A stretch of 32,214 bases of DNA from Lachnospiraceae bacterium (GCA_016287765.1 JAEEWS010000033.1:1-32214); one strand, 5' to 3'. Shown: positions 16,311 through 25,946, counted from the first letter of the stretch. The notes: generated from the sequence alone by a model not told the origin. Program-made: numbers and translations.

Positions 16311-17033
16311 CTAGTGAACGGGTGTAAAATCAAAATCCAGATATCTTAGTGCCGCCACTTCGTGGGCGTCCAGGCCTTTCAGCGTCTTCACATCCTTTGG
16401 CACCATATCCCAGAACTCAGTCCAGTAATGGTTCTTTTTAAGTGCAGAGCTGTAATTCATTTCAAGGAAAATGTCCGTCCCCCGGACTGCGTCGATGATC
16501 TTTTGGGAAAGCTCTGCCATTTCGGGCGTCCATGAAGTGCAATTCCTGAAGATCCTGTCGGGATGAGCCACCACATCAAAATAGCCGCTCTTAATGCCCC
16601 GCACCATGCCTTCGCACTGGCCGAACCTTTCATTCAGATTGTCCTCGCCATTGCGGCCGAAATAGAAAGTTCCATCCGGCCTTTCGTAGTAGTGCTCTCC
16701 CAGGATCAGGAGATCAAAATCTCCGGATCCTCTTATTTCTTTTATGTAACTGTCGTAGGAAGGAAGATACTCCATCTCAAGACCGATCTTTAAGTCTATC
16801 TCCCGTGCATATTCCTTCTCGAGGGCTTTCATTGTCGAAACATATTCAGGCAGTTCCGAAAAAAGCATCCTGGTTCCGATCTTATCCCCGGGATAAGGTG
16901 CATGATCCGTAAACCAGATCTGATCCGCTCCCAGTTCTATGGCCCTTTCTATGTATTCCCGGTCAGTTCCCGTGGCATGCCTGCATCTGTAAGTGTGCAC
17001 ATGGAACATGGCCTTTTTTGAAACCTGTATCAT
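16311..17033 (-). CDS. PHP-domain phosphoesterase, histidinol-phosphatase-like
   Basis: A 240-residue single-domain PHP protein. Metal-binding motifs are present: HVHTYRCRH (His11, His13, His19), FTDHAPYPG (Asp43-His44), GLEMEY, LLILGEHYY, a late VVAHPDR and KGLDAHE. The fold and length resemble HisK-type histidinol phosphatases, but no histidine genes are nearby, so the substrate is uncertain. It sits between pepT (12-bp gap) and the HD-GYP pair in a co-directional run, and its stop codon is followed at once by the ribosome site of the HD-GYP gene. Confidence 0.85.
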   Translation of the reverse strand: MIQVSKKAMFHVHTYRCRHATGTDREYIERAIELGADQIWFTDHAPYPGDKIGTRMLFSELPEYVSTMKALEKEYAREIDLKIGLEMEYLPSYDSYIKEIRGSGDFDLLILGEHYYERPDGTFYFGRNGEDNLNERFGQCEGMVRGIKSGYFDVVAHPDRIFRNCTSWTPEMAELSQKIIDAVRGTDIFLEMNYSSALKKNHYWTEFWDMVPKDVKTLKGLDAHEVAALRYLDFDFTPVH

Positions 17034-17045
17034 TTATAGCTGTCC

Positions 17046-18272
17046 TTATTTTGTTATTTTCTTTGAAGCCAGGCGGATGAGGATATCCACACACTTTTCC
17101 ATGGACTGGGTGGTAACATACTCAAATCTTCCGTGGTAATTTGCTCCGCCGGTGCAAAGGTTGGGGCAGGGAAGACCCATGAAGGAAAGTCTCGCCCCGT
17201 CTGTTCCACCGCGGATGGCACTGACCTTGGGGGTGATACCCAGCTCCGTCATCACGTCCTTTACATTTTCGATAAGGAACATGTACGGCTCTATCTTCTT
17301 TTTCATGTTGCAATACTGGTCTTTTATCTCCACAGAGAAAGTACCTTCGCCGTAGATCTTATTGAGATATTCTCCGGTCTCTCTTGCCACGCGCTTCTTC
17401 TCTTCCAGCTTTTCCTCATCATGGTCTCTTAAAATGTAGTGCATTACAGCCTTATCCACATTTCCTTCCATGTTGGTGAGATGATGGAAGCCTTCATAGC
17501 CTTCCGTGAACTCCGGCACTTCGTTCTCCGGAAGAAGGGCATCGTACTTCATTCCCAGCGTCAGGGCATTTTTCATCACGTTCTTTGCAGAGCCGGGATG
17601 AACGCTCTTACCTGTAACCGTAACAGTAAGAGAAGCCGCATTGAAGTTTTCGTATTCGATCTCGCCCACGGGACCTCCGTCCACGGTATAGGCAAAATCC
17701 GCACCGAATTCCTTAACATCGAAGAAATCTGCGCCTCTTCCCACTTCTTCGTCGGGGGTAAAGCCGATCATGATCTTCCCGTGCTTTATCTCTCTGTGCT
17801 CCAGCAGATACTGAGCCATGGTCATGATCTCAGCCACGCCTGCCTTGTCGTCCGCTCCCAGAAGTGTGTTTCCGTCTGTAACGATGAGGTCCTCACCTAC
17901 TCTTGTGAGGAGTTCCGGATATTCTTCGGGTCCCATGGTGAGGCCCATCTTTTTATTGATCACTACGGTCTTTCCGTCGTAGTTTTTAATGATCTGAGGA
18001 TTTACATCCTTACCGGACACGGCATCACTGGTATCCATGTGGGAGATAAAGCCCAAGGAAGCCCACTTTTCTTCGGTGGTAGCGGGGATCTCCGCATAGA
18101 TATAGCAATTGTCCGTAAGTCTCACATTGTGAGCTCCCATCGCCTTAAGCTCGTCCACCAGCATATTTGCCAGATCAAACTGCTTTTCGGTGCTGGGCAC
18201 CCTTTCCACATTCTCCTGTGACTGTGTGTCCACCTTCACATAACGCAAAAATTTTTCAAGTACTGTTTCCAT
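17046..18272 (-). CDS. pepT: peptidase T (tripeptide aminopeptidase)
   Basis: A 408-residue M20-family zinc aminopeptidase that removes the N-terminal residue from tripeptides in the cytosol. Zinc and catalytic residues are His78 and Asp80 (FISHMDTSD), Asp141 (LLGADDKAG), Glu175-Glu176 (TPDEEVGRG), Asp198 (YTVDGG) and a late His in [23 protein letters not shown] is also diagnostic. I chose the ATG at 18272, 5 bp after GGAGG; the in-frame ATG at 18284 lacks a better site. It follows the ABC exporter gene at 18327 by 54 bp. Confidence 0.95.
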   Translation of the reverse strand: METVLEKFLRYVKVDTQSQENVERVPSTEKQFDLANMLVDELKAMGAHNVRLTDNCYIYAEIPATTEEKWASLGFISHMDTSDAVSGKDVNPQIIKNYDGKTVVINKKMGLTMGPEEYPELLTRVGEDLIVTDGNTLLGADDKAGVAEIMTMAQYLLEHREIKHGKIMIGFTPDEEVGRGADFFDVKEFGADFAYTVDGGPVGEIEYENFNAASLTVTVTGKSVHPGSAKNVMKNALTLGMKYDALLPENEVPEFTEGYEGFHHLTNMEGNVDKAVMHYILRDHDEEKLEEKKRVARETGEYLNKIYGEGTFSVEIKDQYCNMKKKIEPYMFLIENVKDVMTELGITPKVSAIRGGTDGARLSFMGLPCPNLCTGGANYHGRFEYVTTQSMEKCVDILIRLASKKITK

Positions 18273-18326
18273 AGAAACCTCCATAACGCAATAATTGATT
18301 ATAACCCTTCAAGTACATCAAAACAC

Positions 18327-20543
18327 TTACACCGCTGCATTCTCCGATGCGGGTGTCCCCTGCATTTCCAGCTGGGCCGTTACAAGCCCGTAATAAATAC
18401 CCTTCTTCTCCATGAGCTCGTTGTGACTTCCCACTTCCGCGATCCTGTGGCCGTCGATGACCACCAGACGGTCCGCATTTTTAAGGGTCGAAAGTCTGTG
18501 GGCTATGGCAAATGTGGTCTTGCCCTCCGTAAGCCGGTCAAGAGCCGTCTGTATCAGGTACTCGCTTTCCGTGTCGAGGCTGGCCGTCGCTTCATCCAGG
18601 ATCAATATCCTTGGATCGTTCAGGATCGCTCTGGCAATGGCTATCCTCTGCCTTTCACCACCGGAAAGATTGTATCCTTTCTCTCCCACATATGTATTGT
18701 AACCGTCCGGAGTCTTGCATATAAAGTCGTGAGCATTTGCCATTTTGGCCGCTCTGATGACTTCCATGGTCGTTGCCTCCGGTCGGGCAAAACGTATATT
18801 ATTCAGGATAGTTCCCGAAAAAAGGAAGGTCTCCTGTAAGACCACACCGATCTGGGCATGGTAATCCGCCAGCTTGATATCCTTTATATCAATGCCGTCG
18901 ATCAAAAGCTTACCGTCATCTATGTCATATAAATGCATGATGAGATTTATCATCGTGGACTTTCCTGCTCCCGAGGATCCCACCAGACCTATCATCTCCC
19001 CCGGCTCCACCTTCAGGTCGATATGCTCAAGGATGGGCTCGTAGGTCTTGTAACCGAAGGTCACGTCCTTAAATTCTATACCTCCCTTGACCTTGTGGGC
19101 TCTGGAATCCTTGGAATCCGTGATCTTGGGCTCCTGCTGCATCACATCGCTGATCCTTTCCACGCTGGTGACCAGGTTCATGAGCATTCTGGGCATGTTG
19201 GAAAGCCAGCCCACGTACATATACATCATCGATGTGTAATTTACAAACTGCATCAGCTGTCCCACAGTCTTTTCTTCCCTGATGACACTGACGCCTCCGA
19301 AGTAGGTTATCAGATACACTCCCACGCCCATCATGAACTGCATGAGCGGGAAGAACACCGCCCAGAATGTCTCGTTTTTTCTCTGGGTCACTGCATAGTC
19401 ATCCGCGGTAGCATTAAAATGTTCCGACTCCTCTTCTTCCTTGCCGTAGGCCTTAACCACCGACATTCCGGAAAGCACGTCTCTTAGATTACTGTTTATC
19501 TTATCGTCCTTCACCCACTGCATATGAAAACGCCTGTGGATGTTGTGTCTGAAACCGATGGAGATAAATACCGAAAGGGGTATGAACACCATGGATATCA
19601 CAGTCAGCTTTGCATCCAGGATCAGCATATAGACCACATCGCAGATCAGAATGATGGCTACGGTAAAGAGATTACAAAAGGAGTCACCCATGAAATCACT
19701 GATCCTTTGAGTGTCTCTGGTGATACGGTTCATGAGATCTCCGGGCTTTCTGTCGTTCACGTAGGACAGGGAAAGCATCTGTATCTTGGAATACAGCTTT
19801 TTCCTCAAGTCCATGCTGATCACCGCACCCAGCTTGGAGCAGTAGTAATTCTTTAAAAGGTTTACGATCGCTATGCCCATGCTCATGGCAAACATACCGG
19901 CCAGACAGAGAATGGCAAGCTTCATGGAGCCTTGTTCCTTCATCAATACATCATCCACCAGATGCTTCTGGATCTCGGGATTCAAAAGTGTGGTGAGGGA
20001 TGCCAGGAGCATGAGGATAAAGATCCCCACCAGCTGTATCTTATATGGCGCCATCATCGCCAGCATCTCATGGATCAGGCCCTCTTTCTTCCCCGCGCAT
20101 CTGGGGCAGGTCCTGGTACCGGGCAGCGCTCTTTTGCACCTTGGACAGTACTTTTCGTACTCTTCGCTCTTTACGATGTCCTTCCTGCCCTCCGCCAAAA
20201 AGCGGCAGCCTTTGGCAATGTAGGCATATCTCGCCAGATGGCTCGAGGAGTACTTGGCGATCAGCACCGCCTTCGACTCGTCCGCGCCCTTGGGGATCCC
20301 GTACAAAACGCCGCAGGACACTCCCACTTCACTCTTAAAAGAGTCAAAGTCCTTTATCGCAAGAGTTTTTGCAAGCTCTCCCTCGCAGAGAACATATATG
20401 CTTTTTGAAGTGATCGCCACAAAGGAATTCCTTAAGAATTTCCCGTCTTTACCGATGTCAAAAGGCACTGCATAGATCAGCTCCTTTTCTTTCACCGGCA
20501 GCAGTTTTATATTTTTTTCGGATAATCCGATCTTAAGTTCCAC
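18327..20543 (-). CDS. ABC exporter with N-terminal PH-like domain and zinc ribbon
   Basis: A 738-residue half-transporter. Residues 1 to about 118 form a mixed beta region reminiscent of bacterial PH-like domains (LIYAVPFDIGKDGKF..SIYVL). A zinc ribbon follows with Cys133, Cys136, Cys146 and Cys149 (CPRCKRALPGTRTCPRC), then six membrane helices (about 165-450). The ATPase has Walker A GSSGAGKST (522-530), LSGGE (626-630), Walker B with Glu651 and an AHRLST switch His, so it looks fully active. It lies 11 bp after the DUF1854 gene and shares its unusual architecture with the exporter upstream, a likely heterodimer partner. Substrate unknown. Confidence 0.9.
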   Translation of the reverse strand: MELKIGLSEKNIKLLPVKEKELIYAVPFDIGKDGKFLRNSFVAITSKSIYVLCEGELAKTLAIKDFDSFKSEVGVSCGVLYGIPKGADESKAVLIAKYSSSHLARYAYIAKGCRFLAEGRKDIVKSEEYEKYCPRCKRALPGTRTCPRCAGKKEGLIHEMLAMMAPYKIQLVGIFILMLLASLTTLLNPEIQKHLVDDVLMKEQGSMKLAILCLAGMFAMSMGIAIVNLLKNYYCSKLGAVISMDLRKKLYSKIQMLSLSYVNDRKPGDLMNRITRDTQRISDFMGDSFCNLFTVAIILICDVVYMLILDAKLTVISMVFIPLSVFISIGFRHNIHRRFHMQWVKDDKINSNLRDVLSGMSVVKAYGKEEEESEHFNATADDYAVTQRKNETFWAVFFPLMQFMMGVGVYLITYFGGVSVIREEKTVGQLMQFVNYTSMMYMYVGWLSNMPRMLMNLVTSVERISDVMQQEPKITDSKDSRAHKVKGGIEFKDVTFGYKTYEPILEHIDLKVEPGEMIGLVGSSGAGKSTMINLIMHLYDIDDGKLLIDGIDIKDIKLADYHAQIGVVLQETFLFSGTILNNIRFARPEATTMEVIRAAKMANAHDFICKTPDGYNTYVGEKGYNLSGGERQRIAIARAILNDPRILILDEATASLDTESEYLIQTALDRLTEGKTTFAIAHRLSTLKNADRLVVIDGHRIAEVGSHNELMEKKGIYYGLVTAQLEMQGTPASENAAV

Positions 20544-20554
20544 CTGTTACCCCC

Positions 20555-21100
20555 TTACAAGAACAGATCCAGTTTCTTCCGCTCGCCCGGAGTGAGCTTC
20601 AGCACATCCGGGATCTCAAAACGGTTTTCGTCGATGTCCGTGATCATTATCCTGGTCTCCGAAAGATGCACCACGTCGCTGCCGCCCATATGAATGGCAA
20701 AACGACACCTGCCTCTGTCGGTCATGACGTCAAAGTAGGCATATCCATACTCGTCCTTTATGCTGTATATGCCCGTGATCACCGGGGTAAAATACCGAAG
20801 GGCCAGCTGCTCTTCTATTATCTCGCGCACTTCTTTGGAAAGAGCCGCCATGTCCTCGATGATGCCGATCTCCTTGGAATGCTCGCCTGTGGTACGGATG
20901 GAGATGTACTTATCCGGATCCGTAAAGGGGAACATCCTTACAGCCAGCACCCGGGGATAGTCCTTTTCCTCGGTCTTAAGGCTCAAAAAACCGCCTTCCG
21001 TGCGCAGGAATTTTGCGTTCTTTTCGTTAAGGAGATTGATCTTAAGCATCTCCTCCGTCTCTTTTTCCATTTCCGCCAGGTCAAATTCTTTGTCTTCCAT
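20555..21100 (-). CDS. DUF1854-family protein between two ABC exporters
   Basis: A protein of about 181 residues matching the DUF1854 pattern: PRVLAVRMFPFTDPDKYISI, then GIIEDMAALSKEVREIIEEQLALRYF, TPVITGIYSI and a terminal TDIDENRFEIPDVLKLTPGERKKLD. It is soluble, with no signal peptide, and its function is unknown. DUF1854 genes beside ABC transporters are known, including some near cyanophycin genes, but no cyanophycin synthetase is present here. I prefer the ATG at 21100 (AGAGG upstream); a GTG at 21121 would overlap the upstream stop codon. Gaps are 17 and 11 bp to the flanking exporters. Confidence 0.85.
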   Translation of the reverse strand: MEDKEFDLAEMEKETEEMLKINLLNEKNAKFLRTEGGFLSLKTEEKDYPRVLAVRMFPFTDPDKYISIRTTGEHSKEIGIIEDMAALSKEVREIIEEQLALRYFTPVITGIYSIKDEYGYAYFDVMTDRGRCRFAIHMGGSDVVHLSETRIMITDIDENRFEIPDVLKLTPGERKKLDLFL

Positions 21101-21117
21101 ATCTTCCTCTTTCTGTA

Positions 21118-23553
21118 TCACTCTCTGAGTGCCAATGCCTTGGTCTGCAGTTCCATAAGCTTGCGGTAGGTACCGTGGAGTTCGTCCAGCTCCTTGTGGG
21201 TGCCTCTTTCCGTGATCTCTCCGTTATCGATGACGCAGAGGAAATCCGCATCCTTAAGCGTGGAGAGTCTGTGGGCTATGGAGATCGTTGTCCTGTTCTT
21301 TACCAGGTAGTTTATGGCCGCCTGGATGGCTCTCTCCGTTTCCGTATCCACGGAAGCTGTGGCTTCGTCCAGGATAAGTATCTTGGGATCCGCAAGTATG
21401 GCTCTGGCAATGGAGATCCTCTGTCTTTCGCCTCCGGAAAGTTCACGTCCGGAACTTCCCACCATGGTATTATAGCCGTCGGGCATCCTGAGGATGAACT
21501 CATGGGCGCTGGCCAGCTTTGCTGCCCTGATTATCTCTTCCTTGGTGGCATTGGGATTTGCATAGGCAATGTTTTCCTCCACCGTACCCATGAAGATGTA
21601 GGTCTCCTGGGATACCATGGCCACGTTTCTTCTAAGGTCATGGAAGGAGATGTGACGGATGTCGACGCCGTCAATGTATATGCTTCCTTCCTGAGGATCG
21701 TACATTCTGGAAATGAGATTAACGAGGGTGGTCTTGCCCGCTCCCGAACGTCCCACTATGCCCAGCATGCTTCCTGCGGGGATCTTTAAGTTGATGTTCT
21801 TAAGCACCGGCCTGTTGATCTCGTAACCGAAGGTCACGTTCTTAAGCTCTATCTCTCCCTTAGGCTCGTTCATGGGAAGGGGTATCTCGTCCTCGCGGAT
21901 CTCGGGGATGGCATCTATGATCTCAAACATACGCTGTGCCGCATTCATACTGTCGGACCACCATCTGAACACTCTGGAGGCAAAATTCATGGGACCGTTC
22001 AGCTGATCCGCATAGCCTATGAAGGTAATGAGGATACCCAGCTCCATGCTGTGCTTTACCAGTATCAGATAGACACCCATGATCCAGATGACGATGGACG
22101 CAATGCTGTGGGTAAAGTTAAAGGTAAAATACATGAAATTGGAAACGCTTACTATAGACATTTCCGAGTCCTTTAAGCGCTTGTTTACCGAAACAAATCT
22201 TTCCTCTTCCCTGGCCTCCTGACCGAAGGCTTTTACCACTCTCGCCCCGGTAAGGTTGTCATTTACCCTGCTGTTAAGGGTCCTCTCGGCTCTGTGCCTG
22301 TGGCCGAAGGCGGTCCACATCCTGGGTCTTAAGAAGAACATGCAAACAAATGCGATAGGCAGCAGGATGACTGCGCAAAGTGTCATTTTCCAGTTAATGG
22401 AAAACATCATCACCAAAGTGGCGATCAGAGTAAAGGAATGAATGAAGATGTAAGGGAACCCGTCTATAAAGAAGCCCGTTACTCTGTCCGCATCCCTTAG
22501 AACTCTGGTCATGAGACCGCCGGTCTGACGATTTCTGAAAAAGCTTATGGAAAGCTTTCCCATAGCTCCGAATATATCTTTCTTAATGTCTCTTACAACA
22601 CTTGACACTATCCTTGCAGTGAACACACCCTGAAGTACGGTGAGAAGCTGCAGGGTGAGTCTCGCCGCAAACATGGTGAGGATCACAAGTAAAAGGGCCA
22701 GGATGAAATCACCGTTCTTGATTCCGATAGATACCAGAAAATCATTGTTTTTCTTAAGGATATAGTCATATAAGACCTTACCGTTTAAGTAGGGCCATAC
22801 AAGATTAAGCGCCGCCACTGCCAGATAGATCAGCCCCATAAAGATCATGAGGCCCTTATAAGGCATGAAGTATCCAAAGGTGCGGATAAAGACGGATTTT
22901 CTGTCCATACATCTGGGGCAGATCTTTCTGTCGGGATTGGGATACATCATTCCGCAGATGGGACAGTAAATGTCATCGTCATTACCGCCGCCCGGACCAC
23001 CGTGTCCACCGTGTCCGTGGCCGCTTCTTTCTCCGAGGCCTTTGGGTCCTTTGGGTCCTTTTTCCCCTCCTTCTCCCTCTTCCTTTTTCTCGAAGGTGTT
23101 GGAAAAAGTTCTGGAAAGGACATGGGCCTCTTTCCGGTAAAGGTTAGAAAAAACAGCGACGGTTCTTTCCATACCATCGCTGAATTCCGCAACAAGCAGA
23201 CCACAGGCTACCTGCGGCTCCACTGATATCTTTTTTATCTCTTCAACCGGAAATCGTGTGCACTTCCAGTCTCTTTCCTTGTCTGCATCCCTGTCCTTCC
23301 GGTTCAGGAATCCCTTAAAGGAATGGACGGCGTTTTTCTCCGGCTCACTTTTAAGAACATACATTGCTTTTTCCGTAAGCACTGCATATCCGTCGGTGTA
23401 TTCACCCTTTTCATTCATGTCCGTGGGAGAAAAGGCCAGGATCTCTTCTTTTTCTCCCCCCAGTTCTTCTATCACCCTTTTTACAGCCTTCGGAACCTTT
23501 ATCTCTTTCTTGGGTTCTTCAGGCTTTTTCATCTCCGGTCTTAAAGCTTCCAT
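21118..23553 (-). CDS. ABC exporter with N-terminal PH-like domain, Gly/His linker and zinc ribbon
   Basis: An 811-residue half-transporter. Residues about 25-155 resemble the N-terminal domain of the partner exporter (ILAFSPTDMNEKGEYTDGYAVLT..MYVL). A low-complexity linker rich in Gly, Lys and His (159-190, including GHGHGGHGG) follows, then a zinc ribbon (Cys197, Cys200, Cys212, Cys215), six membrane helices (about 230-525) and an ATPase with Walker A GRSGAGKTT (601-609), LSGGE (705-709), Glu730 and AHRLST. Both ATP sites of the predicted heterodimer appear canonical. It starts 10 bp after the serpin stop codon. Confidence 0.9.
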   Translation of the reverse strand: MEALRPEMKKPEEPKKEIKVPKAVKRVIEELGGEKEEILAFSPTDMNEKGEYTDGYAVLTEKAMYVLKSEPEKNAVHSFKGFLNRKDRDADKERDWKCTRFPVEEIKKISVEPQVACGLLVAEFSDGMERTVAVFSNLYRKEAHVLSRTFSNTFEKKEEGEGGEKGPKGPKGLGERSGHGHGGHGGPGGGNDDDIYCPICGMMYPNPDRKICPRCMDRKSVFIRTFGYFMPYKGLMIFMGLIYLAVAALNLVWPYLNGKVLYDYILKKNNDFLVSIGIKNGDFILALLLVILTMFAARLTLQLLTVLQGVFTARIVSSVVRDIKKDIFGAMGKLSISFFRNRQTGGLMTRVLRDADRVTGFFIDGFPYIFIHSFTLIATLVMMFSINWKMTLCAVILLPIAFVCMFFLRPRMWTAFGHRHRAERTLNSRVNDNLTGARVVKAFGQEAREEERFVSVNKRLKDSEMSIVSVSNFMYFTFNFTHSIASIVIWIMGVYLILVKHSMELGILITFIGYADQLNGPMNFASRVFRWWSDSMNAAQRMFEIIDAIPEIREDEIPLPMNEPKGEIELKNVTFGYEINRPVLKNINLKIPAGSMLGIVGRSGAGKTTLVNLISRMYDPQEGSIYIDGVDIRHISFHDLRRNVAMVSQETYIFMGTVEENIAYANPNATKEEIIRAAKLASAHEFILRMPDGYNTMVGSSGRELSGGERQRISIARAILADPKILILDEATASVDTETERAIQAAINYLVKNRTTISIAHRLSTLKDADFLCVIDNGEITERGTHKELDELHGTYRKLMELQTKALALRE

Positions 23554-23563
23554 AACTGCCTTT

Positions 23564-24892
23564 CTATTTCACACTGCATTCCACTCCCAGGAAGAGAGGC
23601 AGATCATTTGCAGTGTCTACTATCATGTAAACAAAGGGGCGATCCAGGAACACTTCTTCATAATCCTCAAGGAACGCGGAGTTCTTCATCATCGCCACAA
23701 GAGTGGCGGCCCCCGCCTTGGTTCCTCTTTCATCCACCTTTATATAAGTCTTTTGTATCACTCTGTCTATGCAGATGTTCCCGTTTCCGTCATCCTCGGC
23801 CATGTTCCCGAAGTCCGCCCTCATGCTGTCAAAGGCTGTGGGCATTCCCATTTCCTTTAGGCCATCGTTCAGATTAAAGGAACATTCTGTTTCGAAGGAA
23901 GGCATTCTTGTCCTTACTTTCTTATAGATCCTGTTATCCAGAAGCTTTGTGAGCTTGTCCTTATTAAGGGACGCTACATATTCATCAATAGAAACCCCTT
24001 CTTCGGGAAGAAGAGCCACAAAAGCATAGCCCCCGGCGTAATCCTTCATGAATCCCCTGGAATCATCATCCTTAAGGAACACCCCTTCTTCCGACGCAAG
24101 CATCTTAACGGTCTCGGTCTTTCCCTCGGAATTTACGAATTCTCCGTCATAAACCTGGGATTCATCGTAGATCCTTTTCCACTCGGCATCAAAGGCAATA
24201 GCATTTATGAGATACATTACATCTGACTTTTCCACCTTATCCAGGATGCTGGGGATCATTTCATCCGTATGCGTGTTCACCCAGTTGTTCACGTCCTTTA
24301 ACGTGGTCTCATCAAAGGGTGCCTTGTAGATCTCCGCATTAAAGTACTTTGCATTGGTCTTAAGGAAATCCTCTTTTACCCGGATCATGTCGGCATCATC
24401 CGAAAACCATATGGAATTTGCTATATGCAGTTTGCACTTATCACCGGTTTCAAGGCTGTCCGTGTAGGACCTTAAGTACTTGTCCAGATCATTTATACCG
24501 ATGCCGCTTCCCAGCACCTTTTCCATTTCCGTAAGTGTCTGTCCCTTGGCTCCATTGGCGGTCATTGCCAGCGCCAGCATGGCTGACACGGGAGAAACCA
24601 TGGTGTTTTCACCGGACTTATATTGAGTTTTAAGAAGGTTAAGGGCAAAATCATTCTGGGCCGACAGAAACTCCTTCGTGATCTCAGCCTTCTCGGCCTT
24701 TTCTCCCTTCACGTTTTCCATAAGATCCACTGTCTTACCGATAACGGCAGCAGGCGTTTCCGTAGGCTTTAACACAGGTGTTTCCGCAGGTGTTACCGTA
24801 GGAGTCACCTTCACCTCTTCATTTTCCGTATTTCCGCACCCCACAACTCCGGTTAAAAGTGCCAGACACAACATCAAAGCAATTTTTCTCAT
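23564..24892 (-). CDS. lipoprotein serpin (putative surface protease inhibitor)
   Basis: A protein of about 442 residues. A hydrophobic signal peptide ends in the lipobox VVGC (Cys19 from this start), and a Thr/Pro-rich spacer (about 28-50) leads to a complete serpin domain. NDFALNLL, VSPVSAMLALAMTANGAKG, a FNLNDGLKEMGM-type segment and the C-terminal RPFVYMIVD..PLFLG are all serpin hallmarks. The hinge DERGTKAGAAT has the small residues expected of an inhibitory serpin, and the reactive loop follows (TLVAMMKNSAFLEDYEE); P1 cannot be fixed. I chose the ATG at 24892, 7 bp after AGGAG; ATG at 24898 is too close to that site. It heads the exporter block. Confidence 0.93.
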   Translation of the reverse strand: MRKIALMLCLALLTGVVGCGNTENEEVKVTPTVTPAETPVLKPTETPAAVIGKTVDLMENVKGEKAEKAEITKEFLSAQNDFALNLLKTQYKSGENTMVSPVSAMLALAMTANGAKGQTLTEMEKVLGSGIGINDLDKYLRSYTDSLETGDKCKLHIANSIWFSDDADMIRVKEDFLKTNAKYFNAEIYKAPFDETTLKDVNNWVNTHTDEMIPSILDKVEKSDVMYLINAIAFDAEWKRIYDESQVYDGEFVNSEGKTETVKMLASEEGVFLKDDDSRGFMKDYAGGYAFVALLPEEGVSIDEYVASLNKDKLTKLLDNRIYKKVRTRMPSFETECSFNLNDGLKEMGMPTAFDSMRADFGNMAEDDGNGNICIDRVIQKTYIKVDERGTKAGAATLVAMMKNSAFLEDYEEVFLDRPFVYMIVDTANDLPLFLGVECSVK

Positions 24893-24960
24893 CTTCATTC
24901 TCCTTTCAGGTATTTTAACATATTAACCCATCTTATTAAACCCTTCACTTTATATCCCGT

Positions 24961-24990
24961 AAAAAAATCGGGAAGCGTTTAACTTCCCGA
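24961..24990 (-). terminator. intrinsic terminator after the DUF1295 gene
   Basis: On the minus strand TCGGGAAG (24983-24990) pairs with CTTCCCGA (24968-24975) over a 7-nt loop and is followed by seven Ts. It isolates the DUF1295 gene from the serpin gene, which must therefore start from its own promoter in the 75-bp remainder, where no promoter is convincing by eye. Confidence 0.88.
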
Positions 24991-24998
24991 AAAATTTT

Positions 24999-25838
24999 TT
25001 ACGAAATAACTTCTTTATTTTTTATTGGTCTTTTGGATTTCTTTTTTGTATCTCTCTTAACCAGATGATAGATCGGAAGAAAAGGAACCAGTACCGGCGT
25101 ACTTTCCACATATTCCATGTACTCGCTGTTTCCGCTGAAATGCTTCATCTGCTGCATTTCGATCCTCTTTGCTCCGTTTATCATCATATGGAACACGCAG
25201 GCATATCCAAGGATCAGTATCACCCACTGGGCTCCGGTCACGATCTTTATTCCTGTGACCACAACTCCGGTCCATACCATGATCTCTCCGAAATAATCGG
25301 GACATCTGCTGAATCTGTACAAGCCCTGCATAGGCGGGAGCTTGGGACTGTCGATCTTTTGAAGATATTTCTGTACCTCAGCTATAGTTTCCACAACGAT
25401 CCCCGCAAACACCAGGAATAATCCGAAAAAGAGACCTCCGTCGTTTGTCTTCGTCGTTCCGTTGGCAAGTCGATAGAACACGGGAGACATCATTGCAAAG
25501 AACATTACGGAATCAAAGATCCACATGAGAGTGAGACCTGTAAGGGAAACATGCTTTTCCACACCATCCATGCGTTTTCTGTCCGTAGCCCCGATCCTTC
25601 TTTCACGAAGGAGATGAACGAAGCAAAGACGGAAACCATAGATCATGAGAAGCAGACACAAGACCATGTACCAGCCGCTAAACTGTCCCTTCACTATGGA
25701 CATGATCAATAAGCAAAAACTGATCCCTCCAATGGATACCCCATATCCTATGGTCATGAACCAGACATATTTTTTAAATCCCAGCGAACTGAAAACCAGT
25801 GCCGTTAAAAATACTATCCACCATTGTTCCGGAAACAT
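24999..25838 (-). CDS. DUF1295-family integral membrane protein
   Basis: A 279-residue protein with about seven hydrophobic helices. The C-terminal half has GLYRFSRCPDYFGEIMVWTGVVV, the DUF1295/steroid-reductase-like motif (usual form GLWxxSRHPNYFGE), here with Cys for His. This fold is shared with isoprenylcysteine methyltransferases and 5-alpha-reductases, and lipid-modifying activity is possible but unproven. A strong AGGAGG site precedes the ATG, and a terminator follows, so it is probably monocistronic. The C-terminus is very basic (RDTKKKSKRPIKNKE). Confidence 0.8.
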   Translation of the reverse strand: MFPEQWWIVFLTALVFSSLGFKKYVWFMTIGYGVSIGGISFCLLIMSIVKGQFSGWYMVLCLLLMIYGFRLCFVHLLRERRIGATDRKRMDGVEKHVSLTGLTLMWIFDSVMFFAMMSPVFYRLANGTTKTNDGGLFFGLFLVFAGIVVETIAEVQKYLQKIDSPKLPPMQGLYRFSRCPDYFGEIMVWTGVVVTGIKIVTGAQWVILILGYACVFHMMINGAKRIEMQQMKHFSGNSEYMEYVESTPVLVPFLPIYHLVKRDTKKKSKRPIKNKEVIS

Positions 25839-25946
25839 AAGCCCTCCTCCTGTACAGCCCTAAACTATGTACTTAATATTTCCTGTTCTTAAAAATACTA
25901 AACAAAACTATTTTATATTCTCAATTCTTTTTTGTCAATTAAAAGT

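Noticed and set aside
18327..23553. Cyanophycin-metabolism assignment for the DUF1854/ABC genes
   Set aside because: I recall such genes near cyanophycin loci in other bacteria, but no cyanophycin synthetase or cyanophycinase is in this window, so the name would be unsupported.
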